From Isoetes taiwanensis (Eukaryota > Streptophyta > Lycopodiopsida > Isoetales > Isoetaceae), in assembly GCA_021234155.1 (NCBI GenBank), contig JAJEKV010000013.1, positions 5,336,775-5,400,774 of the forward strand: a stretch of 64,000 bases of DNA, written 5' to 3'. The notes under the pieces were generated by a model. That model made no database searches, was not told the origin of the DNA, and saw only the letters and a program-made list of their open reading frames with translations. The position numbers and the translations under genes are program-made. This document shows positions 44,984 through 54,709 of this stretch, piece after piece (the first letter of the stretch is position 1; each line of letters starts with the position of its first letter).

Positions 44984-46556
44984 TACAAACGAAAAAGCAC
45001 ATTAGGGCAAAGAACATCATAAAGATAACCTACCCTGCAATGGTTATGGGAAAGATAAAAACGACACTCAATATTATGTTTTGAGAAACTGACAGGTTTA
45101 AGATAACAATGGGCTACCAAGAAATACATTCAGAGTTTAAAAGCATGGCATACAGAATTTCCATAATTCTCAAATTGTATCTCGCATATACAATAAACAG
45201 TATTTGCAGCCTGAGATAGTTGTCTTTCACTAATGGTTGTGATTTAAAAATGGATACACAAAAAGAATGATAACAAAACAAGAAGTAATGATATGCATAA
45301 GACTTGATCAATGACACTAGGGGTTGTTATATTGATGCGGGTTCAAATCAGCTGCTTAGGAAGAGCCATTATTGGCCTCTCTTCCATTCTCTAGTTAGCA
45401 ACAAAATGCCAAATTTGCAACTGCCTCACCTATCAGAAATACCGTACAGTTGCTTCAAAAGTGCAAGTAAAGTGGAAAATTGATAACAATTGGAGTTCAG
45501 AAACAGTCTTTTGGATTAGAGGTTAGCATGCTTCTTTGGATTGTTGAAGAGGAGAGTCTACATCCACAACCATGTGAAAGCATTTGCAAAGAGATCTCAA
45601 TTTTCACAAAAGACTTATGCTGTGAAGAAACAAATTTTTGCATACCTGGGATGTTCGATGTCCAGGCTGCCCAACAATGTTGTCCAAGTCATCTGCATAA
45701 TGTAGAAGTGACGATGAAAAAATGTGCACCTTTGATAACTTACCCCTTTAGGAAAACTAGATTGCTAAAAGTTCAAGGGTATAGAAGACGCGAGAGCGGA
45801 ATTGCATGGCTACATACTATCTTATTGTTTTATGCATATAAGCAAATGACATGGGTAAATTAAGATGGGCAGTATACTAAATGATGGGAGTGTTCGCTTC
45901 TGCTCTACACACAAAAGAATAGTTTCTACATAAGGAGCAATACTTCAAGGGGGGAATCAAGACAACAATGCTCAACGACCAAAACAAAGTTTATAGTAAT
46001 TTTGTACTTGGCCAAGTACAGGCAATGATAAGATGGATATCTTTTGCTATATGATAGAAGCAAAGCATCTCCCACCATCTGTTGTGATTTGCTACACAGT
46101 GCATGTCTTCTCTTTATGTCCTCCAAGCTATTTTGCACTTCAAACTCTTAAAGCATTCCCATGCACATAGATGAGATAATGAATTCAAGCTGAATAAAGG
46201 GCTGAGTACAAGGTCACCAAGACTAGATGAGAACACAATAGCACCATGTACATAGGCAAAGTTTTACAGTTTATCTGCCCCATCGTGCATGAGCTGATCC
46301 CAGCACATAGGATCTTATGATGGAGTACACAAAATTTATCCAAAACATAGATTAATAATCATTGTTCATCTGACAGAACGGTCAGGACCAACGACATTTT
46401 AAAATCCATATTTGATTATTGCAACCGTAATGGTTCTAAATGAGAGTTAAATGGAACCTATACATATGAAAGGTGAATGGTTATTTTATGTTACAAATTT
46501 CATAAGCCATCAGCTCTATTCAATTGTCGATTCTATTTCGGCGCTTCAGTGCAATA
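44984..46556. other. No gene recognised between kinase and MinD relics
   Basis: I looked on the minus strand for the missing kinase subdomains (HRD, DFG, APE) and did not find them. A plus-strand 127-codon ORF at 45480-45863 and a minus-strand 70-codon ORF at 45926-46138 look like chance. Confidence 0.4.
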
Positions 46557-47151
46557 TCAACCACCTATGGAAGGTAGAAAACCTCTCTTGGAAGGGGTTT
46601 CCTCAATCAAGACTGCTTTCATGCTGTCATATTCCACTAACCTCCATGCCGCCTGCTCTAGTGCTAATCCTGCCAGAGTTGGAGTCTTTTGCAATACCAA
46701 TGGGAACTCTTAATAACTTCAGAATCTTCTGGTATCACACCTAGCAAAGGACTCAAGCATCTCCTGTATATCTAAAACAGACGTCAAGGCAAGTGGGTCT
46801 GCGTTCTTGCCTGATACTCTGATCATTCTTGTCAAGAATGGAAAATGGGTCCACAAAACCTGTAGAATCCGGTTCTTCTTGCCTTGACGTAGTACAATGG
46901 CATGGGGGCAGCAAGAATGGCTTCCCCCATGCCATTCTACATAACATCATGTCTTCTCCTCTTATCATGTCACTTTCGACCCTGTTTACTACCATCTTAA
47001 TGTCCTTTATGCCATCACACTCAAGAAGGCCAGTCACTCTATCTGCATCTCTCAAACTAGTGATGTCAGGAGTCGTAACAAAAACCACCTCGTTTGCTGG
47101 TGTTATTGCAGAAATGAAACCAGCATCAATTCTTGCAGGGCAATCTATCGG
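46557..47151 (-). pseudogene. minD: MinD (chloroplast division-site ATPase), copy 1, broken
   Basis: MinD is a ParA-type ATPase that positions the plastid division ring. The minus-strand frame reads DCPARIDAGFISAITPANE, VTTPDITSLRDADRVTGLL and VVNRVESDMIRGEDMM. After a 160-base interruption it resumes with VLDIQEML, LLGVIPEDSEVIKS, LAGLALEQAAWRLVE and ends KRGFLPSIGG stop at 46557-46559. This covers the C-terminal half of plant MinD, without introns, as in known intronless plant MinD genes. The P-loop half is absent. Breaks: two adjacent hairpins at 46781-46940, a deletion after VIKS removing STNRG, and a frame shift near LESF. The usual Gly of DCPAGIDAGF is Arg. Immediately upstream, with no spacer, lies a Raf-like kinase fragment on the same strand, so MinD is fused into a chimera. 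Confidence 0.9.
46781..46940. repeat. Two adjacent hairpins interrupting MinD copy 1
   Basis: Hairpin 1 has perfect 13-base arms ACGTCAAGGCAAG (46781-46793) and its complement (46878-46890), with an 84-base loop. Hairpin 2 has 17-base arms with one mismatch (46892-46908 and 46924-46940; core AATGGCATGGGGG). Together they split MinD between GEDMM and VLDIQEM; copy 2 lacks them. They look like two small MITEs or one compound element; no clear target duplication. Confidence 0.8.
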
Positions 47152-47164
47152 AATAAATGCACAA

Positions 47165-47588
47165 AGAAGGTTCAGAAAATCTGATCTTGATCTAGTTTAC
47201 TAGCAAGCTCTTCATTATCATCTGGAAATCTCATTATTTTCACTGCAACAGGTAAGCCATTGTAGATTCCTTCATAAAACAGTCTACTATAAAACAGGCT
47301 ATATGTACCCTGCAAATTTCAACCCTAAAATAGTCCTTTCATATCTATCGTCCAATCTTCAGCCTCTCCCATTGCTTCTTCATCACCAGAGGGCTCCAGA
47401 TACTTAGAGCAGGAAATACGGTGCTTCAAATCCTTCCCTTTCTTTATTATTTTGCCAATGTATATAGGGCCTTGGAGGCGAAATAGTAAGCTAAGATTAT
47501 GCATGCAGGCATGTAGAATAAACTGATTAAAACCAAACAATTGCCGAGCTAAAGAATTATCGAACTGAAGTTGGGTCTCCATGGCCAC
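47165..47588 (-). pseudogene. Raf-like (HT1/STY-type) kinase N-terminal fragment, copy 1
   Basis: The minus-strand sequence reads GDEEAMGEAEDWTIDMKGLF, then after frame changes a glycine-loop remnant and YNGLPVAVKIMRFPDDNEEL, ASKLDQDQIF. This matches the start of HT1-like kinase domains (EWTADLSKLF..., YRGxYxxxxVAVKxxRxPDxxEE, LEDQFxREV). The VAVK lysine that binds ATP is present. The upstream part to 47588 (METQLQFDNSLARQLFGFN) could be the kinase N-terminus with its start codon, but this is uncertain. A stop follows MKGLF, so it is dead. It joins the MinD fragment directly at about 47150-47165. Confidence 0.8.
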
Positions 47589-48484
47589 AGCCGATTGTGA
47601 AGCACTCAGGTTGCTGCTTCTGGATGATCTGGGTAGCTAACAGGGTCTTCAAAGTAACGGCGAAGGGAAGACAAAACCCAATTGTCGAGCAAAGCATATG
47701 GCGGAAGAGAGAATTTCCTTAGATTTTCTATTTTTCGTAGCTGTTAGATGAAGAAATTTAACAAATCATACCAGATAGAAGCAGTTTGATGAGAAATTTG
47801 GTGGACTACTCTGGTCGTTGGAGGTTTGGTCATTAGGGCCGGAATGGTCAGGCTTGCGGCCGAAGGAATTACTTGGCTTTTCTATTTTTCCTAACCGTCG
47901 ATTCATAAATTAGAAAATCTAACAGTTGAGATGGAAAAAAACTGACTTGGCACGACACGTGGCATAGCTAGAAACGCACAAAAATGGACAGCTCGATTAG
48001 GCAACCCTGCTAAAAAAGTCCCTTTTAATAATGTTACCCTTTGCCAATGTTTCACCGGGCCCATTTTCATGCAAGAAACCTCATGCCTGGGTCCGTTTCC
48101 GATGCAACCTTGTTTTGCAATCTGTTTCTTCTTTGCCTTAGGCTATCACTCTTTTGCTTGATGTAAGAACTAAACTGCTTGTGCCACCATGGTTGTCATA
48201 TCAAGATCTTGTGAGAACAAAGAAATACAATGGCGAATGAATTGATTCGAGATTGGGAAAATGATCGACAACCCTTTGGGACTAAATTCACAAAATTGTA
48301 AAAGACACTTAGTTTGCATTCTGCCATTTCATCTAATCGACTATATGGCACAGGTTTCTTCATCCAATCATATTTCGCCATGTGGCACAATTTCTTTACC
48401 TGAATGTCAAACTGGAGTGCAGATTCACAAACAGAGTGCAGATTCATCACGACCACCGGTTCTTGAGTTTACCTCATGTTCCGA
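47589..48484. other. No gene recognised
   Basis: Possible upstream region of the kinase relic; no promoter element that I can defend. Minus-strand 86-codon ORF at 48196-48456 without recognisable content. Confidence 0.35.
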
Positions 48485-48593
48485 AGCATTTACCTTTCAT
48501 TCCAGAAGATTGTGGCCGTAGAATGCAAACTAAATTTCTTTCACAGCATTTACCTTTCATTCCAGAAGATTGTGGGCGTAGAATGCAAACTTA
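48485..48593 (+). repeat. 60-base tandem duplication
   Basis: Two units start at 48485 and 48545 and share AGCATTTACCTTTCATTCCA, AGAAGATTGTGG and CGTAGAATGCAAACT, with one difference (c/g). The length is a multiple of three and keeps a plus-strand 70-codon frame open (HLPFIPEDCGRRMQT twice), which may be chance. Confidence 0.85.
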
Positions 48594-48599
48594 GTCACG

Positions 48600-49434
48600 T
48601 TAATAGAATGTCATTCCGGGTGACATTCCCCATGTGTCCACAAGCCGCTGCGCCTTAGCGCATCAACCTGTTTCCACTCTGGGAATGTCCCATAAATTAG
48701 CATCGATTGCCATTCGAATTGTATTGTTTTGAAAGATCTGGATGTGCGCGACCTGGATATTAATTCTACACACCAGCACTGGCTTCAAAAATCCCCTTTG
48801 TTAGTAGGAGTACCTCTCATAGGATTAGGGTACCTGGAGTGTGGATCGGGCAAGTACACAGCTAGAAAGCCATATTTTGTAATATGATGCAATTCTGCAA
48901 CCCCATCTTATAAAATGCAGGTTAGCAAGCTGATATTGGTCACTAGAGAACCAATAGTTAAAGACATCTCATATTAGATTAGATTATTTTTGGAGCAACC
49001 CAGAGGTGTGCAACATTTTACTATAATCAGATATGATTGTGAATTTTCTAACAAGCTCCCATGTCCGAAAGCAAAGATTCAATCCATTCAAGGCCAATGA
49101 TTTCAAGAAATCGCTTCGAGGCATTGCCAATATTCCAGAAACGCTCAAAGATTCTTGTGAAGAACGCATTAAAAGTTTGATCCACATCTACCATCTGGTA
49201 TTGTATCATCCATCATGTGGCACAACATTATAGCATAGACACACACAACACGGCCCAATAATATAGGATAGACAGAACAAACTTGATTGCACATATGTTG
49301 CATCATTGTTTCATAGCCTTCAAAGTTGCTTTTGCTTTCGGGCTCATCCGGCAATTCCAAAGGTAAAACATAGAAATTCACGTAATTACATGTTCCAAAA
49401 AGCATATGTCCTTCCCCGCCCTTTTGTTTTGTAC
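48600..49434. other. No gene recognised
   Basis: Several short ORFs on both strands (48984-49438), none with recognisable content. Confidence 0.35.
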
Positions 49435-49620
49435 TCAACTTTTCTTTTTACGCATTGCTCGCTTGCAATAACTCGCTTTGTCGAGACTCAAGCTACATAT
49501 GTAACTACCCCATTTCTCCCGAATGCCGGAGAAGTGAAGTATCCGCTCGCACTCTTCTCCAAAAAGTTGATGTTGTACCATGCCCATTCCATCTCCCAAA
49601 GCCCGCGCTAAAATTAACCC
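49435..49620 (-). pseudogene. Unknown coding-looking segment
   Basis: A minus-strand open frame of about 60 codons, GLILARALGDGMGMVQHQLF, CERILHFSGIREKWGSYICS, SLDKASYCKRAMRKKKS stop. Its composition is protein-like, with a basic end, but I do not recognise a family. It has the same strand as the MinD/kinase relics. Confidence 0.3.
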
Positions 49621-50100
49621 CATAGAAAATACCAAGGCTTTTATTACGCACTAAATAATAGTTGCAAAGTCTCATAAGCAAGAATTTTAATACTTACTTT
49701 GTATGGATAAAAACCAGATCAATAAAATATTCTCAATTGTCTTCGAGGGAATATGTGTAGATGTTCCAAGTAATAAGGGATCCAAAATGCCCTGCTTCAA
49801 CATCTCGACCTTCAATAGAACATGTCAGAAGATGAACAGTACACAAACGTTGACAACACGTTACAGTATATCCACTTACAGTTTGCATCAACCGCCACAT
49901 ACTTGTGTCATGAATCCCTTCACTCACCACTAAAAGAATGTGACAACCGAGGAAAGAAACACTTCAAGCTAGAAATGTTCCTTAGATAACAAAGTGAGAG
50001 ATGTAAGGCTTCAGCAACTACTGTGTTACTCCCAAAGACTTGACACACTCTTGCTAGCTATTGTCAATACAAAAGAAAAATGTACGACATTGAACAGTAC

Positions 50101-50220
50101 CTATATTCCCATTAACTCATATGCCAGCTCTGCAGACAAGGTATCACTACCCAACATTGACACTGATGAAGAACCATCAGGGCGCATGAGATCAGCCAAC
50201 ATACTTGCGCTGTATAATGG
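50101..50220 (-). pseudogene. Unknown exon-like segment
   Basis: Minus-strand frame LYSASMLADLMRPDGSSSVS, MLGSDTLSAELAYELMGI stop. Looks coding but family unknown. May belong with the segment at 50420-50583. Confidence 0.3.
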
Positions 50221-50377
50221 CTATTACTGAGAGTGAGAGAGCTTCCCATAATGGCAATGGAAAGAGAAAAATGTGATACAATGCTGGTTATACAACATGC
50301 ATTGAACCTACATGTTGTGTTAGCAATGAAAAGTTATGCAACTCAATCATTCCAGCAAATGCATGTCTCATACAGTT

Positions 50378-50477
50378 AACAAGCTTGGAGAGTTGTCATG
50401 GGTTCACATGGAAGATGGCAAACCACAATAAACAAGCTTGGAGAGTTGTTCCGGGTTCACATGTAAGATGGCAAACC
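50378..50477. repeat. 53-base tandem duplication
   Basis: Units start at 50378 and 50431, both with AACAAGCTTGGAGAGTTG, GGGTTCACATG and AAGATGGCAAACC. A few substitutions distinguish them. Confidence 0.85.
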
Positions 50478-50583
50478 TCTGTTCAAGGAGGATGAACCTC
50501 TCAGCTGCCATCCAAAATTCCAAGCCCGTGGTGCAGTGTCTTGCCATTGCTTTTGTTTCATCACTTTGGACCGGAAAGGGAGG
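50420..50583 (-). pseudogene. Unknown exon-like segment joined to MinD copy 2
   Basis: Minus-strand frame with VQSDETKAMARHCTTGLEFW, MAAERFILLEQRFAILHVNP, EQLSKLV, continuous from the MinD copy 2 break point at about 50584. It reads like part of a real protein, family unknown to me. It replaces the MinD C-terminus seen in copy 1, so copy 2 has a different third partner. Confidence 0.4.
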
Positions 50584-50706
50584 CAGTATACCTATAGGGA
50601 ATCAAAGACTAGTACTCTTAATAACTTCAGAATCTTCTGGTATCACACCTAACAAAGGAAGCTCAAGCATCTCCTCAGATATCTACAAATGTACATCATG
50701 TCTTCC
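50584..50706 (-). pseudogene. minD: MinD copy 2, part 1 (C-terminal side)
   Basis: Minus-strand sequence with the end of GEDMM, then the QEMLELPLLGVIPEDSEVIK region, with a stop shortly after KSTSL. It matches copy 1 closely but lacks the twin hairpins, and carries a short substitution after GATGATG. The rest of the MinD copy lies at 53767-53985, beyond the LINE-A insertion. Confidence 0.85.
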
Positions 50707-53700
50707 TCCGATCTTAGCCGCTACTACTTTCCCCATGCAGAGTCCCTTCTATCACAACCACCCGAGGTGGATGATGGACCCGTGATGTCGATCTATATGA
50801 TGACATACAAAGAAGACAAGTGGATGGGCGAGTCATGCTCCTTGAGACTTCAATGTGCAGACAGGGGTGGAACAGGCCATGCGGCTGGACCCCCTCGCGG
50901 ATGACGTGCTGCAGTTGCGTCCCGCAGAGGCACCTTGCACACGGCACTCGATGACAAAACAGTCACCCGCCGCGCATAATTGCTCCCGATGTGCGTACCT
51001 TTGACCTCGCTTCATATGCAATGGCCTACCACAATGGTCCTCTTCCCACGGGTACACTTGCGCACAAGACAATCACGGTGGCGTAATCCAGTGTCGTGAG
51101 ATTATGTCATAGTGGTCGCAAGCAGATGTACACCTTGTCAGCCATTTTCACGCCGAAGACGACAAATGAGACGAGGAGGTCAATTTCGCATCACCTCCCA
51201 CTCTATGTGAAGCCGCCCTGCCAATCGGCTACGCCCCTCGAAAGGGCAAGCATTTGGCCGACTTCGCTGGGCGCTTTGATTATGAGCAGCGAGGGTTATG
51301 CCGACATGCTCGCGTAAGCCCCCCGACAGCTTAAGGGCCATTACACGCTTGAGCAAAGAAAACCGGTGAGCCGGTTGAGCTCTCTAAATGTGGGCCGACA
51401 GTGCTTTGGGGAGACCTCCCCATGCCGAGATCGAGGCCACAACCTTCCCGTAAATGATGGTTTGATGCTTCAAGTAAGGAACGAAACGCCAAGACTGCCT
51501 CATCGTGGGATCAGACACGCTGAAGCTCAAAGCCACCAGCCATTACCGCGGCCTTCCCCTAAGGAAACAAAGGCAAGGTACCGGCAAGGCACTATGAGAA
51601 ATGTTCGCCCATCGACGCACCCGAACTTTCGGGCGCAGGGGTACTCAGAGACCAGCAATGTGCCACGGGAACATCACGGGCGGTGTAAATGGGAGCAAGA
51701 CTCGCAGAACACCTTTATGATCCCCCGAACACTAACAGATGTGCCCCTCAAGAATATGGCCTTCGGCCGGGTGATCACAAAAGAAGATGTCGGTGAGGGA
51801 CCGCAATGGGCCGCTAATGGGAAGGCAAAGAGACTTGACGGCCCGCAGTTTTTTTAGTTGCTCAAGTGGGCAGATTAAAACCATGGTGCCCGCTCTGCCG
51901 CGACCGCTCAACAGTATTTAAGAGGGTTTTTCCTGGCCATGGACCACAAGCGTGATTGTTCCGATCTACAAGGTGGACCCATACCGCCCAGCCAATTACC
52001 GAACCATCATGGTCACCAAGAGTTTGCCAAGTCGCGGCGCAGTGCATTCTAACAGCCGGGTAAACTGGGATGGGCGAGGCAAAAGTCGTGGCACTTACCT
52101 GTGCAAAGCCCGACCTCTATATTCACCATTGATCACATCTTCACACTCGTGGCCTCGGGTCGAGGACAACAGAACCGCCGAGGACCTCAGATCGCTGCTT
52201 TTGTGGACTTTGCAAAGCTTTCTACACAAGCACTCGAAAAGTTGTGGGCTTTTAGATTGCACCATCCGGGGCTCCCTATGGATCTCAAGACGAGTTGCAC
52301 AGTCGCATGCAACCGAAGGACAGTCATTTTCCAAAGAGTATCTCGAAGTTAGAAAGGTTGTCCTCTCACCCACACTCTTTGACTTTACATTGACTAGCTT
52401 GAAAACCCGGGCTTGCCGCCAATGGGGGGATCGGTGATACGCCTCTTGCACCAGTCATCCTACAGCCTCATCTATGCGATGATGTGGACCTCTTGGCCCA
52501 TACACCAGAGGGCATGCATGCACACCTAGATGCCCCGACACATTCTCGCCAGCGACGGACATGCGGTCAACCTCGGCCCTGCTCACTTATCGTGGGCAGA
52601 TGGTAGAGGGTCACACCCGCCTACAAGTACCGGGTTGGAATTTCCATCCTCAATGTATTGGGATGCATCCATTCACCTTCGGGTGACCGCAAGTTGGAAG
52701 ACGCCAGACGCGAACTCAAAACAATAGTCACAGGCGTAGCCAGATGACCACTAGTCACATTTGTTCCGCAATCGGTGGAGCCAGGCCTTCCAGATGGGGT
52801 CGAGGTGGGGGCACAAAGGGTGTCTTTGGCTTAACTTGGAAACCACTTAGAGCAGGTCCGTATATATTTTTGACGCTGGCACTTGGGGTCAAGCCCCCCG
52901 CCCATATCGATCTTGTTGCAGAGACAGATTCATGCCCTTTGCAAAGATGCGGCCCTCGATAGACACACATTGTTTATTTCCGTATAGGTGGCCAAAGATG
53001 GGCTTACACTGGCCCCACACTTGGCTTACGCTGGTATGGCGATGAGCCCGCAATCCACTGTGGCTTTTGAAGGACAAGAGAGCCCTGGGCATAGCGCGAT
53101 CGAACGTAAACGCATATAGGTGCGCCCAGTGTGATAGACGCCGGGGATAGGCCGAGGGGGTACTTGGACTTTGTTTCGGGAAGCCTGGGACCACCATGCT
53201 CGAACAAAAGATGGCACACTACAAACAAGATAAACCCCACCCCGGTTCGAGGCCCCATGCCTCTATCTCGCTTCGGGCCACCCATGAAGAAGCGCATGAT
53301 CATCGCTGGCCCATTCAACAGGGGCACACCCATCTTCTGCTTGAGACGGGTCGGTGGGTTGGAGAGCCGCCAGACAAGTTTTGTCGTTGTTACTCTACCG
53401 GGGTTCTAAAGATGAAAGCCATGCCTTCCAGAGTCGCCCGGCCTATAGTCGATTCGCTCGCTTACATTCTCTTGGTGCGACTGTCTCGCCGCATGAGCTA
53501 CTCAAGACGCCATCGGGCCGATCTCTTGGCTCCTACCTCCAGGAGCTTTTGATCCGCTGACTCACTTTCCTCGCCCCCCCCTCGGTGCCGGAATTCATGT
53601 GTATATGTATATTTGCACAGCCTGCCAAAGCCAGTTTGTTGTCGCGACGGTTTTTTCCCTCCTAAGGGGTTTTTTAATCCGTAGCAATGGGCTTGTCGCG

Positions 53701-53766
53701 ACCCGTAATTTGGGTCCCATAGGCCGATTGGCCTCATGATGATAAAAGAACCTTCCTTCCTTCCTT
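50707..53766 (+). mobile_element. LINE-A copy inserted in MinD copy 2
   Basis: A 3.06 kb plus-strand LINE. It starts within the endonuclease (DLYDDIQRRQ-like region at about 50790, remains of GDFNAR at about 50845) and continues through a linker. The reverse transcriptase shows PANYRTIMVTKS at about 51990, FTLVASGRGQ then AFVDFAK at about 52195-52215, and a YADDVDLLAHTPEG-like box at about 52475. The zf-RVT end reads LETGRWVGEPPDKFC and ESHAFQSRPAYS (53339-53450). The 3' UTR is conserved and a (CCTT)n tail lies at 53751-53766. Frames change very often, so it is dead. MinD sequence flanks it directly on both sides, and the site in copy 1 (46.95 kb) is uninterrupted by LINE-A. Confidence 0.88.
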
Positions 53767-53985
53767 ATCATGTCACTTCCCGACCATGTTTATCGCCATC
53801 TTAATGTCCTTTATGCCATCACACTCAAGAAGGCCACCACTCTATCCTCAGATTCTCAAACTAATGATGTCAAGACTCATAACAAAACAACCTCGCTTTG
53901 TCGGGTATTATTGCAAGAATGAAACCAAAGATCACCGCAGGGCAATCTATCAGAATAAATGCACAAAGAAGGCTTACAAAATCTG
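53767..53985 (-). pseudogene. minD: MinD copy 2, part 2 (middle)
   Basis: Minus-strand counterpart of copy 1 at 46960-47151. The blocks for PIDCPA...DAGF, TTPDITSLRDADRV and LLECDGIKDIKM are recognisable through several small deletions. It is more decayed than copy 1. It is continuous with the kinase fragment upstream, as in copy 1. Confidence 0.8.
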
Positions 53986-54258
53986 ATCTCGATCTAGTTT
54001 ACTAGCAAGCTCTTCATTATCATCTGGAAATCTCAGGATTTTCACTGCAACAGGCAAGCCATGGTAGATTCCTTCATAAAACAGGCTACCATAAAACAGA
54101 TTATATGTACCCTGCAAATTTCAACCCTAAAATAGTTCTTTCATATCTATCGTCCAATCTTCAGCCTCTCCCATTGCTGCTTCATCACCGGAGGGCTCCA
54201 GATACCTAGATCAGAAATACGGTGCTTCAAATCCTTCCCTTTCTTTATTATTTTGCCA
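53985..54258 (-). pseudogene. Raf-like kinase N-terminal fragment, copy 2
   Basis: Matches 47165-47457 nearly base for base, including the LPVAVKI and FPDDNEELASKLD parts and the same frame break after the DWTIDMKGLF block. The match ends at 'attattttgcca' (54258), while copy 1 goes on differently, so the duplication boundary is here. The conserved junction with MinD shows that the fusion is older than the duplication. Confidence 0.8.
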
Positions 54259-54386
54259 TAATGTTCTAATTATTTTGTTTCGTATTTGGGGAGGATATCT
54301 CAGGCATGGTTTGGCCTAGATTTTGGCTGGTATTGTATGGAAAATCGTAGGAAAAAGGTATTTTTTAGCTTATTTGAGCTGCTTAT

Positions 54387-54709
54387 TTGGCCGACAATTC
54401 CAAGAATGGGTTGCTTGTTGGCTTGAGGCGTCCTAAAAATCGGCTAAGGCATGGTTTCAGAATAGGAGGCATGCCTCTTTCTTCTTTGGGCAGGGGTGGC
54501 TTTCCAGGCAAGGGTTGCACTGATGGAATCTGCTCCGGATCCGAAATGGCGGATTTCCTAACTTCTGGCGGTTTAGAGTAGATTGGATCAGAGACAAGAA
54601 AAGGCGCAGATTTTCTGGTGAGGCCGGCATGGCCTGGAGCTTCGAATCCTCCAGCCGTGCTGTAAGATGATCTAGTTGCTGCTGTAAGGTGCCGCTGTGA
54701 CGACCTCAA
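54387..54709 (-). pseudogene. Unknown Pro-rich coding-looking ORF
   Basis: A 108-codon minus-strand ORF with GGFEAPGHAGLTRKSAPFLV, DPEQIPSVQPLPGKPPLPKE and MPPILKPCLSRFLGRLKP. Proline-rich, probably disordered. No family recognised. The opposite strand is also open for 64 codons, so coding is uncertain. Confidence 0.3.

Noticed and set aside
45480-45863. 127-codon plus-strand ORF between kinase and MinD relics
   Set aside because: VQAAQ looks briefly like a kinase motif, but it is on the wrong strand and nothing around it fits.
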